A stretch of DNA of 64,000 nucleotides from Eriocheir sinensis (Eukaryota > Arthropoda > Malacostraca > Decapoda > Varunidae). A program made the translations under genes and the position numbers. The stretch covers positions 290,172 to 354,171 of the forward strand of contig NW_026111780.1 in the NCBI RefSeq assembly GCF_024679095.1. The letters run 5' to 3'. Below are positions 20,340-30,779 of the stretch, one piece after another. The stretch's first letter is position 1. Each line of letters begins with the position of its first letter. The notes under the pieces are model-generated. The model was not told the DNA's origin and did no database searches. It was given only the letters and a program-made list of their open reading frames with translations.

Positions 20340-20620
20340 ATTCAGATGCAGGACAAACAACATGCAACTAAAAGACAGAAACACACCGGCAAGAGGAAAC
20401 CAAGTGCGACATGTGTGAAGCTGAAAACGAAGACCTGCGACACTTCCTGCTCTGGTGCCCGGCCTGTGCAGAGGAAAGGAAAAAGTGTGCGAGGCTGCAG
20501 CGGCCTTACGAGGAAGAAGAAGAGGACGACACCATTGGAAAATTATTTGAAAATGAACACACCAAAGAAACAAAAGCAACAGTACACAAGTTTTGGACAA
20601 TAAGAGAAAAAGGAAAATAA
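20340..20620 (+). pseudogene. LINE ORF2 C-terminal zinc-binding tail
   Basis: After a frame change the plus strand encodes CDMCEAENEDLRHFLLWCPA and CAEERKKCARL, the Cx2C...H...C tail found at the end of many LINE ORF2 proteins, with an FWTIREK-type end. It is 5'-truncated. The copy in Q2 (55330-55620) is 9 codons longer at the end. Confidence 0.7.
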
Positions 20621-20639
20621 TAGGCCCAGACAGTAGACC

Positions 20640-21548
20640 GATTCCTACTACTAATAAAAGACAGAAAAAAGGGCGGGAATAAGAGGAGGCACAATAACAA
20701 GCGACGAAGTAAGAAAAGAAGTTAGAGCATGGGACACAAAAATGTGGACACAAGAAATTCAAGAAAAAGCAACCCTGAAAATATATAGAACCTGCTGGAG
20801 AGAAGAGATGGGAGGACAAGAGGATCAGTGTACGACAACAGTGAAGCATCAGCCATCCTCTTCACTGCAGAACAAATAACATGAGGCTGAGAGATAGGAA
20901 AAGATTTAACAACGAGAGTACGGCGTGCACCATGTGTGGAGACGAGCTGGAGGACCTGAGGCACTTGATCATCCTGCACTGCCCGGCCCACGACGAGGAG
21001 AGAGGCAGCATCCCAGCGTCCATACCACCAGGACGAGGAGGACCATCGGAAGAGCTCTTTTTGAAAATGGAGACAGTAAAGGCAGTACTATATAAATTTT
21101 GGCAAAAAAAGAGAAAAGAAACGAAAGGAAGAGGAAACGTAAAGAAATCTAGAAACTCAAAAGACCCAGACCGAGAAAGACCACAGACCCAGAGAAAGCT
21201 ACATTAGGGTTAACAGCCTCAGTTGGCAGCCTGCCGTGCTATACAAGGCAGTATTCTACTTTAAGGACTAGTATTTACTCTATCTCTGTATTCATTCCCA
21301 TCTAGTGCTTGGGCAATGTTCTCCGTCCCCACATTTTATTGTCTTATTGTCCAGGGGGAGGTGCATGCCGCCCCCTCCCTTGTGCTTTCCTTCCTACCAT
21401 TGTATCTTTCGTTTCATGGTGCTCCCTACACATGTACTAATAGTTGTATAATCACACACTGCCCTGCCTGGGGGTTGGGATGGCATGTTTCTCCCTTCTC
21501 CCTTGTTGTTTACCTGCAACAATAAACTATCAATCAATCAATCAATCA
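20640..21548 (+). mobile_element. second LINE 3' end with (ATCA)n tail, unique to unit 1
   Basis: Decayed codons near 20740-20870 (WTQEIQEKATLKIYRTCWRE) are followed by RKRFNNESTACTMCGDELED and LRHLI..HCPAHDEER, a C-terminal CCHC domain of a related LINE. A long 3' untranslated part ends AATAAACTATCAATCAATCA at 21548, immediately joined to exon A of the third block. Unit 2 lacks this segment near 55640. Confidence 0.75.
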
Positions 21549-21549
21549 G

Positions 21550-21777
21550 GTTGTGCCGATATGAAGGCTGACTCTCCAACGGGTCACTGTACAGCAAGAG
21601 CAAACACGCTGCTGCTGACTCCTGTTTCTTCTGCTGCCCCTGCTGACTCTTTACTGCCGGTGCTGACTCCTGCTGCTGCTGCTGACTCCTGCTGGTGCTG
21701 GTGCCGCCGTCAGAGTCAGCACTCCACACAGCAGCCTCCGTCCAGTGGTGACCCCAAGACTCCGTGCCCGGGGCGAG
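21550..21777 (+). other. candidate 5' exon A (third block)
   Basis: Same exon-like segment as 1501-1754 with donor GAG|GTGAGT at 21777/21778. In this copy the frame from MKADSPTGHCTA runs open through CPGRGE to the donor. The upstream acceptor is replaced by the LINE tail ATCAATCAG, which still ends in CAG. Confidence 0.35.

Positions 21778-21781
<4 letters not shown>

Positions 21782-21831
<50 letters not shown>
21782..21831. repeat. (GT)n microsatellite
   Basis: Pure GT run after the candidate donor. Confidence 0.95.
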
Positions 21832-21833
<2 letters not shown>

Positions 21834-21837
21834 ACCA

Positions 21838-22975
21838 TACCTGGGCACGATAACAGAAAACCTTATTCCTGACATTAAACACATCGCTTATGACACACTT
21901 GTGAGACCAACACTGGAATACTGCTCCCCGGTGTGGGATCCTTACACACACAGAAACATTGACAGGTTAGAACAAATCAAGGTAAAGATTCGTATTAGGT
22001 CCGTGCCAGTATCTCATAATCTACTTTATGAAACATCAGTATCTCTTCATATATCTTTTCTACAAACCTTCAACAGTCATGGAAACGCTTTGAAAATCCA
22101 ATTCAAGGACTTTTTTTTTACTCTTGAAAATATGGGATAATGTTTACAAAAGCATGTCGCCTCCTCTGCTGGCATGGGCGACACTGCAGCCGCCGCAGCA
22201 ACAAAATAGCTCGCAGAGGGCTTAGGGTTGGGAAGCATATTTAAACTACTCCAATCGAACTTTACGACCTACTAACGGGGGAGCTGCGCTCCCCTCGACC
22301 CCCCCTTCTAACCAGGACCCCCCCCTCATGGATATGTGACTTATTTCACCGAGGAGGTATTTCTCGCAACACACGCTGCAGTGTCGCCGCGGCCGCCAGA
22401 GGAGGCGACGCGCTTTCGTAAACATTATCCCCTATTTTCAAGAGTAAAAAAAAAGTCCTTGAATTGGATTTTCAAAGCGTTTCCATGACTGTTGAAGGTT
22501 TGAAGAAAAGATATATGAAGAGATACTGATGTTTCATAAGGTAGGTAATGAGATACTGGCACGGACCTAAAACGAATCTTAACCCAAATCAACACCAAGG
22601 CGGCAAGGTTCATTACAAACAGTTACACTCCAACGCCTGGAATCACAACACGGATCAAACAACAGGTAAACATGGACCCTCTTCACATACGCAGACAAGC
22701 ACACAGACTTACACTTATGTACAAGATCACAAACACTCACATTGACATTGATCCACATACATACTTACGCAACACAAACAGTCGACGTACTCGAAACACA
22801 CACATCCATAAATACCAAACATATCACACTAACACTGACGATACAAGCACTCATACTTTCCACGCACCATACGTGACTGGAACAGCCTCCCTCAACAGAT
22901 TTTAGACTGCGGTACAATAGACTCATTCAAAAAACAAATACACTCACTTGTCACCACAACACACCAACACTAACA
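21838..22975 (+). pseudogene. LINE reverse-transcriptase tail split by a MITE
   Basis: Collinear with 1792-2315. It is interrupted after RLEQI by the foldback MITE at 21981-22584 and resumes at 22593 with the same codons (NTKAARF, SYTPTPGIT). A later 1-nt change near 22850 shifts the frame before the FPRTIRDWNSLP block. Confidence 0.8.
21981..22584. mobile_element. 604-bp foldback MITE with 8-bp target duplication
   Basis: Ends GGTAAAGATTCG / CGAATCTTAACC begin inverted arms of over 200 bp, sharing GGTCCGTGCCAGTATCTCA and the ATTCAAGGAC stretch. CAAATCAA flanks it on both sides (21973-21980 and 22585-22592) and is present once in the uninterrupted copies near 1933 and 34080. The 8-bp duplication suggests hAT or a related superfamily. 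There is no coding capacity. Pieces of its middle recur at 57283-57345 and near 59475-59540. Confidence 0.9.
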
Positions 22976-23024
22976 ATTACACTTGATTCACTTCCCTCCC
23001 TGGTAATAGTGGAGATTCACTTCA

Positions 23025-23619
23025 CGCCTCCAAAATATGATATTACGACTCCATATTATACTTAAGGACGAAATACATGTCCCTTAACCATAATATGAAA
23101 GAAAAAAAATAAGTAAAGGTAGTGAAAAGGCATATTATACATACGGCAGTGGTGGCAGTGTTGCCAGCGATCCGGTTAGCGATACGTTTAGCTATCGAAT
23201 AGCCCACGCATGTGAAACCAGGTCCACCACGCGTGGTTATTTTATTTTTTTTAGAACACGCACCTTTACCTAATACTATACCCGACTCAAACCTTCACAA
23301 AACCCTTTCGGTAATGGTGCGTGTTCTAAAAAAAAAATAACCACGCGTGGTGGACCTGGTCTAACATGGGTGGGCTAATGGCTAACTAAACGTACCATCG
23401 CTAACCTAGCGTACCATCCCTAACCGGATCGTTGGCAACACTACTCACCTCCCCGCCCCCGACGACACCAACACAGCGCACGTATGTATAATATGCCTTT
23501 TCCCTACCTTTACCACTTTTCTTTACTTTTAAGTTTTTCAGCCTTCATATTATGGTTAAGGGACATGTATTTCGTCCCTTAAGTATAATACGGAGGCGTA
23601 ATATCGTATTTCAGAGGCG
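23025..23619. mobile_element. foldback element (third block copy)
   Basis: Homolog of 2367-3001 with a few internal deletions in the left arm (near 23095-23185). Confidence 0.78.
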
Positions 23620-23992
23620 CGTATTGAATCTTCACAATTACCCCCTCCCCTGAACACTCGACTACCCCGTCCCCCCAGCAGCCAACAAATATGCATGTTA
23701 TGCACCTGTACGGGTGCCCTGCGCATCATTAATCCAGATCCAGATTCCCGATAACTGATAATAGAAAACCTTATCAGTGATAACCGATATTCGTTAACTG
23801 GAGACACAAATATAGGTGATAACCGATACCCGATATAAATCCACAATTCCGATACTAGCTAGCGATAAGTCCGATAGGCGAAAACAATACTATATTGATA
23901 TTTCAAATAAAACACATATATGATTTCAAATTTTCATTATCTGTATTTTAGAAAACTTACAAAACATGAAAACCAAACGTTGACATGTACAT

Positions 23993-24340
23993 ATGGACGG
24001 TAACCGTAATACTAGAAAGGCGGAGGCTGAACGGATAGCGAGACGGCCCCACGTTCTGGAGGACGCGAGTTCAATCCCCGACCGGTGCCACCAAGCTGGG
24101 ATTTTTCAGCCGCCACCGAGTGGCTTAAAACTACCCACATGCTGTCCAGAAGACCACCTATCAACCCAGACCCTAGATTCTAGGATTAAAGATGAGCTCC
24201 AGGAGGGCATCATGAGCCAATGCAAGATGGCGCCAATATAAACACTCGCCTGCACCAGAACGGGCTGGGCCGACCATCAGGCCCCACCAGGAAGAAGCCT
24301 TGGACCGACCATCAGGAACTCAGGATCCACTGGGACTACA
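23993..24340 (+). mobile_element. tRNA-derived SINE, family B, uninterrupted
   Basis: It contains the B-box GAGTTCAATCCCC near 24067 and the single TTAA at 24186-24189 where the P1 and P3 copies carry the piggyBac-type MITE. This is the reference empty site. Confidence 0.8.
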
Positions 24341-24889
24341 AACACTACAAACATTGGTCTCGTGAACTGTGCATGCCACGCGGCACGCCGCCATGTGATA
24401 ACACAAGCCGCTGGTCTCTGTTTGCACTTTTTACAACAGGATCAAAATATTCAGGCAGTGAATAATCATTTTTGGGGCAAAGTTAAATGATTTTCTCTAT
24501 AATATAGTGATTTTTTAGTCTAACATCAAGAAAAAACGTAGTGTTTTAACCCTTAGATTTCGCCGATCGTATATATAAGTGCACTACCACACGCCCCACC
24601 CGTACAAGGATCATATATATAATCATCTCACTTTACGCTCCCTATGTTTCAAAGTTCTTGACTCAGAAGAATGGTGGAGGCATCTGGCATCTGTACACTT
24701 TCTCATTCGTCTCCAGCGCGCAGCCTACCGAAGGCCACAGATCATTTTCCACTTTGGTTCGGAATACATCTATCATGTCTTGTGACGCGTCAAGCTCCGG
24801 GCGGAAGTAGAGTGTGGGCGAATTGAAGTGACACAGACTTTGATGACTGCCATGGTAGTGACATTGACAGAGGAGGGAGGGGCAAGTAG

Positions 24890-24890
<1 letters not shown>
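24341..24890. other. sequence unique to the third block, no gene recognised
   Basis: About 1 kb (24341-25340) replaces the direct SINE-to-LINE-tail join of P1 and P3. No coding motif was seen in this part. Confidence 0.55.

Positions 24891-24892
<2 letters not shown>

Positions 24893-24935
<43 letters not shown>
24893..24935. repeat. (GA)n microsatellite
   Basis: Simple GA run. Confidence 0.94.
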
Positions 24936-24937
<2 letters not shown>

Positions 24938-25041
24938 TGGGATGCTTCCATGCGACACATCACGGCCACGAGAAAATGTGCAATACTTTCGGCTGTCATA
25001 ACTTTTTTTATTATTATTAGGAGAGAAGTTTTATTACACCA

Positions 25042-25329
<288 letters not shown>

Positions 25330-25620
25330 TGTCCTGCCTCCATATCCGCTCTTGTCCAACTTTTCCTTAAAATCATGAATGTTCCTTGCACAAACCACCT
25401 CCTCCTCCAGCCTATTCCATAGCTCAATGCTTCTGTTTGGGAAGCTAAAGTTTTTCACATCTTGCCTACACGTGGTCGCCCTCAACTTCTTTCCATGTTC
25501 TCTCGTTTCTCTCTCGTTGCACACACACACAGGTCCTCTCTGTCCAAATGCTCCACTCTGCTCACCACCCTGCACACTGCTATCAGGTCTCCTCTTTCTC
25601 TTCTTCTCTCCAGGGTTATG
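25330..25620 (-). pseudogene. LINE ORF2 C-terminal tail (third block)
   Basis: The more complete version of 4396-4640: [40 protein letters not shown] and LDKSGYG near the end. Confidence 0.75.
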
Positions 25621-25689
25621 AGCCCCATGCTATTGAGTCTCTCCTCCTAAGTCCTCCGACATACAAAACTCATTCAAGTATTGGTAGTA

Positions 25690-25915
25690 TCGGCTGAAAA
25701 TCAGCCGATAACGATACCGATACTCTTAAAATGTGCCGATACCACCGATACTCTTAAAATGTGCCGATACTGATACCGATACTCTTAAAATGTACCGATA
25801 CCACCGATACTGATACCAATACTCTTAAAATGTGCCGATACCACCGATACTCATACCGATACTCTTAAAATGTGGCAATACCACCGATACTCATACTGAT
25901 ACATCGGTACACCCC
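25690..25915. repeat. 40-bp minisatellite (third block)
   Basis: Homolog of 4697-5066 with fewer units. Confidence 0.9.
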
Positions 25916-25917
25916 TA

Positions 25918-26197
25918 GTCTTCACTGCGCTAAACAGCACACTATTATTGGCGAATAGTCTAGTGGAAGACTTAGGCGTTGAGAGTGGAAGATCGTTAAC
26001 GGTGCCTTGTGGGACACCTGAAGAAACAGGGACGGTGTCACATGAAGATCCGTCAAGAGGAACACGTTGAGTCCAGTTAGTAAGAAATGCAGTGATCCAG
26101 TGTAGAATAGGTCCTGAAATACCGTAGTATTTCAGTTTTAATGTCAGTCTTTTGTGCGGGACTTTGTCGAAGGCTTTGGCAACATCTAAAACAAATG
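25918..26197 (-). pseudogene. LINE reverse-transcriptase palm fragment with FANN active site (third block)
   Basis: Same lesions as 5070-5345: FANN for FADD and the deletion after PQGTV. It is nearly identical apart from a few substitutions. Confidence 0.82.
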
Positions 26198-26687
26198 GGT
26201 GTGTTAGATACCACTGCTGTGAGGGAAAGGAACAGTAACTGGGTGTGTTGGCAACCACTGCTGTGAAGGAAAGGAACAGTAACTGGGTGTGTTAGCAACC
26301 ACTGCTGTGAAGGAAAGGAACAGTAACCGGGTGTGTTGGCAACCACTGCTGTGAAGGAAAGGAACAGTGACTGGGTGTGTTAGCAACCACTGCTGTGAAG
26401 GAAAGGAACAGTAACTGGGTGTGTTGGCAACCACTGCTGTGAAGGAAAGGAACAGTGACTGGGTGTGTTGGCAACCACTGCTGTGAAGGAAAGGAACAGT
26501 AACTGGGTGTGTTGGCAACCACTGCTGTGAAGGAAAGGAACAGTGACTGGGTGTGTTGGCAACCACTGCTGTAAAGGAAAGGAACAGTGACTGGGTGTGT
26601 TAGCAACCACTGCTGTAAAGGAAAGGAACAGTAACTGGGTGTGTTGGCAACCACTGCTGTGAAGGAAAGGAACAGTAACTGGACGTG
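26198..26687. repeat. 44-bp minisatellite, about 11 copies (third block)
   Basis: The longest of the five arrays next to a finger gene. P-type sequence lies on its left and Q-type sequence on its right. Confidence 0.95.
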
Positions 26688-27500
26688 TTCAGGGGGTCAG
26701 TATGAGGTGTTTGGCTCATGTTCATTTCATGCATTTCATGTATCCATGTATCCCGACACACTGGCATGGTCTCGTCCACCCACTTGTCCCGCCAAGACGG
26801 CCGTCCATCCCTTGGTTAATCTCGCCCACCTGAGGGTGGCCGGCACGCCCAGTTTGAAGAGCACTGCTCTGTGCACTTTTCAATTGTATTCTCTCCCTGA
26901 TGTCCTTTTTATGGTTTCTGTTCTCTGTTGTGGTTCTGCCCCTTCTTGGTTTTCAGTTTCCCTTTTCCTGAAGGTCTTTACAAGGTGCTTTTCAGCTGCC
27001 TGCTACACGGTGCCTCCAAAATGTTGAAGGCAGTTAATTCATTACTCTGGGTCTGTTTTGACCCAGTTTATTTGGTGTAGTTTTCACAATATTGTGGTTG
27101 ACAACTAGTAACTGATATGCTTTGTTATACATTTTAGTAATTTGCAGCTGCTTTTTTATTTTGAATCATGTTTGTATGAGGATGTGATCTTTGTCCCCAC
27201 AGCCCCGCCGGTGCTGAGCAGAAGTGAGGGTCTGAGGCGGTGCTGTGCTCAGCGCTCCCTGCGTCTTTGCTGCCGCTGATCTCTGTTGCAGTGGAGGCTG
27301 CAAGGCAGGGCACCAGCAGGAACAGACTGTCTGTGGTGTGAGGATTAGGGGTGATCACGAGAGCCTCCTCACCACCACCACCACCACCTTGCTGCTGGCA
27401 TCTCCAGCCATAAAGGAAAGGAAAAGTTTGAGTGCAAGAAGACTTGAGAGTGAGAGCAGGTCCACTAGACACAGCCTTGCACACACTGGTGAAGGAAACC
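26688..27500 (+). promoter_or_regulatory. conserved 5' segment of zinc-finger locus 3 (Q-type)
   Basis: It carries the Q-type CATGCATTT and CTCTCCCTGATG markers. The acceptor-like site ends at 27202. Confidence 0.45.
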
Positions 27501-28499
27501 ATGAGTGCCAAGAGTGTGGGAAAAGACTCCCTGGGAAGGGTGACCTCACCAAGTACACCCACACACTCTGGAGGAAGACCTCATGAATGCTGTGAGTGTG
27601 GTAAAAAGTTCAGTAGAAAGAGGTACCTCAACACACACACCCTGATACACACTGGTGAAAGACCTCATGAATGCTGTAAGTGTGAGAAAACGTTCAATCA
27701 GAAGAGTAACCTCATCAGACACACCCTTACACACACTGGTGAAAGACCTCATGAATGCCATGATTGTGGGAAAAAGTTCAGTAGGAAGAGTTACCTCAAG
27801 AAACACACCCTTACACACACTGGTGAAAGTCCTCATGAATGCCATGATTCTGGGAAAAAGTTTAGTAGGAAGAGTGACCTCAAGAAACACACCCTTACAC
27901 ACACTGGTGAAAGTCCTCATGAATGCCGTGAGTGTGACAAAACATTCAGCAGTAAGAGTGACCTTAAGAAACACACCCTTACACACACTGGTGAAAGACC
28001 TCATGAATGCCATGAGTGTGGCAAAAAGTTCAATCAGAGGAGTAACCTCAACACACACACCCTTATACACACTGGTGAAAGACCTCATGAATGCCGTGAG
28101 TGTGGTAAAAAGTTCAGTAGGAAGTGTGACCTCAAGAAACACACCCTTACACACACTGGTGAAAGACCTCATGAATGCCGTGAGTGTGGTAAAAAGTTCA
28201 GTAGGAAGGGTGACCTCAAGAAACACACCCTTACACACACTGGTGAAAGACCTCATGAATGCCGTGAGTGTGGCAAAAAGTTCAGAGCCAAGAGTGACCT
28301 GAACACACACACTTTTATACACACTGGTGAAAGACCTCATGAATGCCATGAGTGTGGCAAGAGGTTCATTTCTATGTCTGTGTTGAACACACACATCTTC
28401 AGACACTCTGGCCTGAGAGAGTTCAAGTGTGATGTTTGTAAGAAACATTTCAAGACCAAGCAGGATATTGCTCGGCACATGAATATCCACTTCCCCTGA
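27501..28499 (+). CDS. C2H2 zinc-finger protein, 11 fingers, one missing a Cys (locus 3)
   Basis: Probable DNA-binding protein with the same start position and framework as locus 2. Helix residues -1/2/3/6 are RRYT, QSNR, RSYK, RSDK, SSDK, QSNT, RCDK, RGDK, ASDT, SSVT, TQDR. In finger 4 the second zinc-binding Cys is Ser (HECHDSGKKF), so that finger should not fold. The last three fingers match locus 2 and not locus 1, agreeing with the chimeric origin of this block. The many RxDK-type helices (fingers 4, 7 and 8) point to a DNA target different from that of locus 1. Confidence 0.77.
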   Translation: MSAKSVGKDSLGRVTSPSTPTHSGGRPHECCECGKKFSRKRYLNTHTLIHTGERPHECCKCEKTFNQKSNLIRHTLTHTGERPHECHDCGKKFSRKSYLKKHTLTHTGESPHECHDSGKKFSRKSDLKKHTLTHTGESPHECRECDKTFSSKSDLKKHTLTHTGERPHECHECGKKFNQRSNLNTHTLIHTGERPHECRECGKKFSRKCDLKKHTLTHTGERPHECRECGKKFSRKGDLKKHTLTHTGERPHECRECGKKFRAKSDLNTHTFIHTGERPHECHECGKRFISMSVLNTHIFRHSGLREFKCDVCKKHFKTKQDIARHMNIHFP

Positions 28500-28830
28500 G
28501 GTGTTGTGTTGTGCTGCTGTAAGTGTTATGCACGGAACTTTCCATATGACTCAAGAATCACGTGACAGTACAATTCTGTATAGCTTGCACTTCTCTCTGC
28601 CATCAGTGGTCAGTTACAGGCTGGCAGCCGCGACATCCACACGTTTGTCACTCGTCTTGTCCGCTGCTTGTATACACCGTTCTTGTTGTGCTTTACAGAT
28701 AAATATATTGTGGACTAAAAACATGGACCTTTTCATAAACTCAACCAAAGTAATATATGTGGTGGGGGGCAGCGTTTGGTAGCCCATCCTGGTTCTGCTG
28801 ACAGGCCTGACCAAACAGCTGTTTTCCTCG

Positions 28831-28888
28831 ATGCATCTGCCTAAGGTAAGCCTGCCGCCCATGGCAGGTTTACCTTAGGCAGACGCAT
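28831..28888. other. 26-bp-stem hairpin downstream of locus 3
   Basis: Identical to the hairpin at 16390-16447. Confidence 0.7.
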
Positions 28889-28959
28889 AGGGAGGAATTA
28901 CACAGCTCAGGGCTGGACGCTGCGGAACACCTGGCCTCTGGCCTTGCCGTCATTTCTTA

Positions 28960-29241
28960 ATGGGGCACAGGGAACTTGGTGACCTTCAGTGCCTCAAAAA
29001 CTCAATTTCTCCAGACATATTTCCCCTGTCCTTCGACAACACTCAGCCATCCCCATCACCCCGGGACGCAGGGCCAGTGTGTCACCAGGGTTACCCCAGC
29101 GTGCCTTTCCCAGGTGTCCCCAGGTACCCATTTATCGACCAGCCCGAAAGGAAGGATGAACAGCTGGGTGGACTGCACGCCGACTGCCCGGGCCGGGGTT
29201 CAAACCCAGACCACGCTAACCACTGCACCACGGACACGTAA
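28960..29241 (-). mobile_element. tRNA-derived SINE, family C (third block)
   Basis: Homolog of 16519-16800 with the same A and B boxes. Confidence 0.8.
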
Positions 29242-29467
29242 TGATGGAACTCATTGCTTATAATATACCGAAGAGAGAGAGAGAGTATATTTGTCTGTGT
29301 TTCTCTCATTTTTTTCATGGTTCCCTTCTTTTCTTCAGTTACTCTTTTCCTATCTTTATCTCACACTGTTTTGTTTCATGTGTTATTTCTCTAATTTGTT
29401 TATTAATCTCCATCTTCATCTCTTTACTTTTAAGCTTGCCATCTCATTTTCTTTCTTTCAGTTGATT

Positions 29468-29594
<127 letters not shown>

Positions 29595-29929
29595 ATTCTC
29601 TCTGACATTCTTTTCTCACATTCTCTCAATCTCATTTTCATTCTCTCTCAGTCTCTCTGTTTCTCATTCTCATTATCATTCTCCCTCATTTCATTCTCCC
29701 TCATTTTCATTTTCCTCTCAATCTCATTCTTATTCCCTCTCTCCCATTCTGCCATTTCCATTCCCTCTCTCATTCTCTAATTCCTATAATCTCATTCTCT
29801 TTCTCATTCTCTCTCATTATCATTCTCATTACCTCTCTCATTCTCTCTCTCTCTCTCACACTCACACACACACACACACACATTCTTATTCTCTCATTCT
29901 ATCACATCCTCTCTCTCTCTTACAGGAGT

Positions 29930-30779
29930 TATCTTTTGTTACTTATTCCACTCTTGTAAGTCTTTTTTTTCATCTCTGGTGATCAAGACATATCCACCAT
30001 TCCACAACCATTTCTCTCCCTAAAAACATGTAACCAACCCATCTCAGTATCTGGTGCCTGACCTGTATGTTGTATTGTCTCCATTTACTGGATAATATAA
30101 ATCTAACAATGACTTGCATGATTGTGTAACACGGTTAGTTGACGTCGATCGAGTCAAAAATACATGTTATTTGCGTATGGGTAAGTTTTTCTCTTTCCTG
30201 CCCCAATACTTCCTTCTATTTACTCGTAGTGAGTTTTGATCAAATCTGCGACGCTCTACATAGAAGGCTGTACATGCCTTTGATAAATAAGGCCATGGTC
30301 ATTATATAATGAACTTTATACAGAGGAAGTGTGAGGGATCAAATAAGGTGAGTGTGGAACATTTCTTCTACGGAATAAAGACAAGGAAATTCTAGTGTTT
30401 TTGTATTAAAACCTGTACATATATCCTTAGTGTATATACTGTAGCAGCAGAATAACTAAAAACATATGATATGTGGAAGAAATATGGCATCCAGTGTTTT
30501 GGGTGGAATTGCTGGTTCCGCCCACCAGCTAAGCTCCGCCCCCTTTCCCCCTTGCTTCACCTCACAGTGAAGAGCGACCCACTGAGGGCCACTCCATGTA
30601 TATAATTCCTCCGAGGTGGCAACCCGGGCGTCCCCCCTGCCCTGTGCCCCGGGGTGCTGGCTCCTCCCCCAGGCTCAAGGGGCAAGGAGACGCATATGAG
30701 CACCGGGGCCACGCGCAGCTATAGAGTGTGCCCCAAACTTTACCTTTATCCTCTGCGTGGAGACAAGAAAATAAGATGT
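29930..30779. other. spacer without recognised gene
   Basis: No coding motif. The GC-rich part near 30500-30700 has only short open frames. Confidence 0.55.

Noticed and set aside
26204..26654. Repeat protein MVANTPS..CSFPSQQWL on the minus strand of the 44-bp arrays
   Set aside because: 44 bp is not a multiple of three, so the three frames rotate and all are open. There is no sign of selection for one frame.
30500..30730. CpG-island promoter in the GC-rich stretch
   Set aside because: It is GC-rich but has no recognisable core promoter or downstream gene other than the dead LINE tail.
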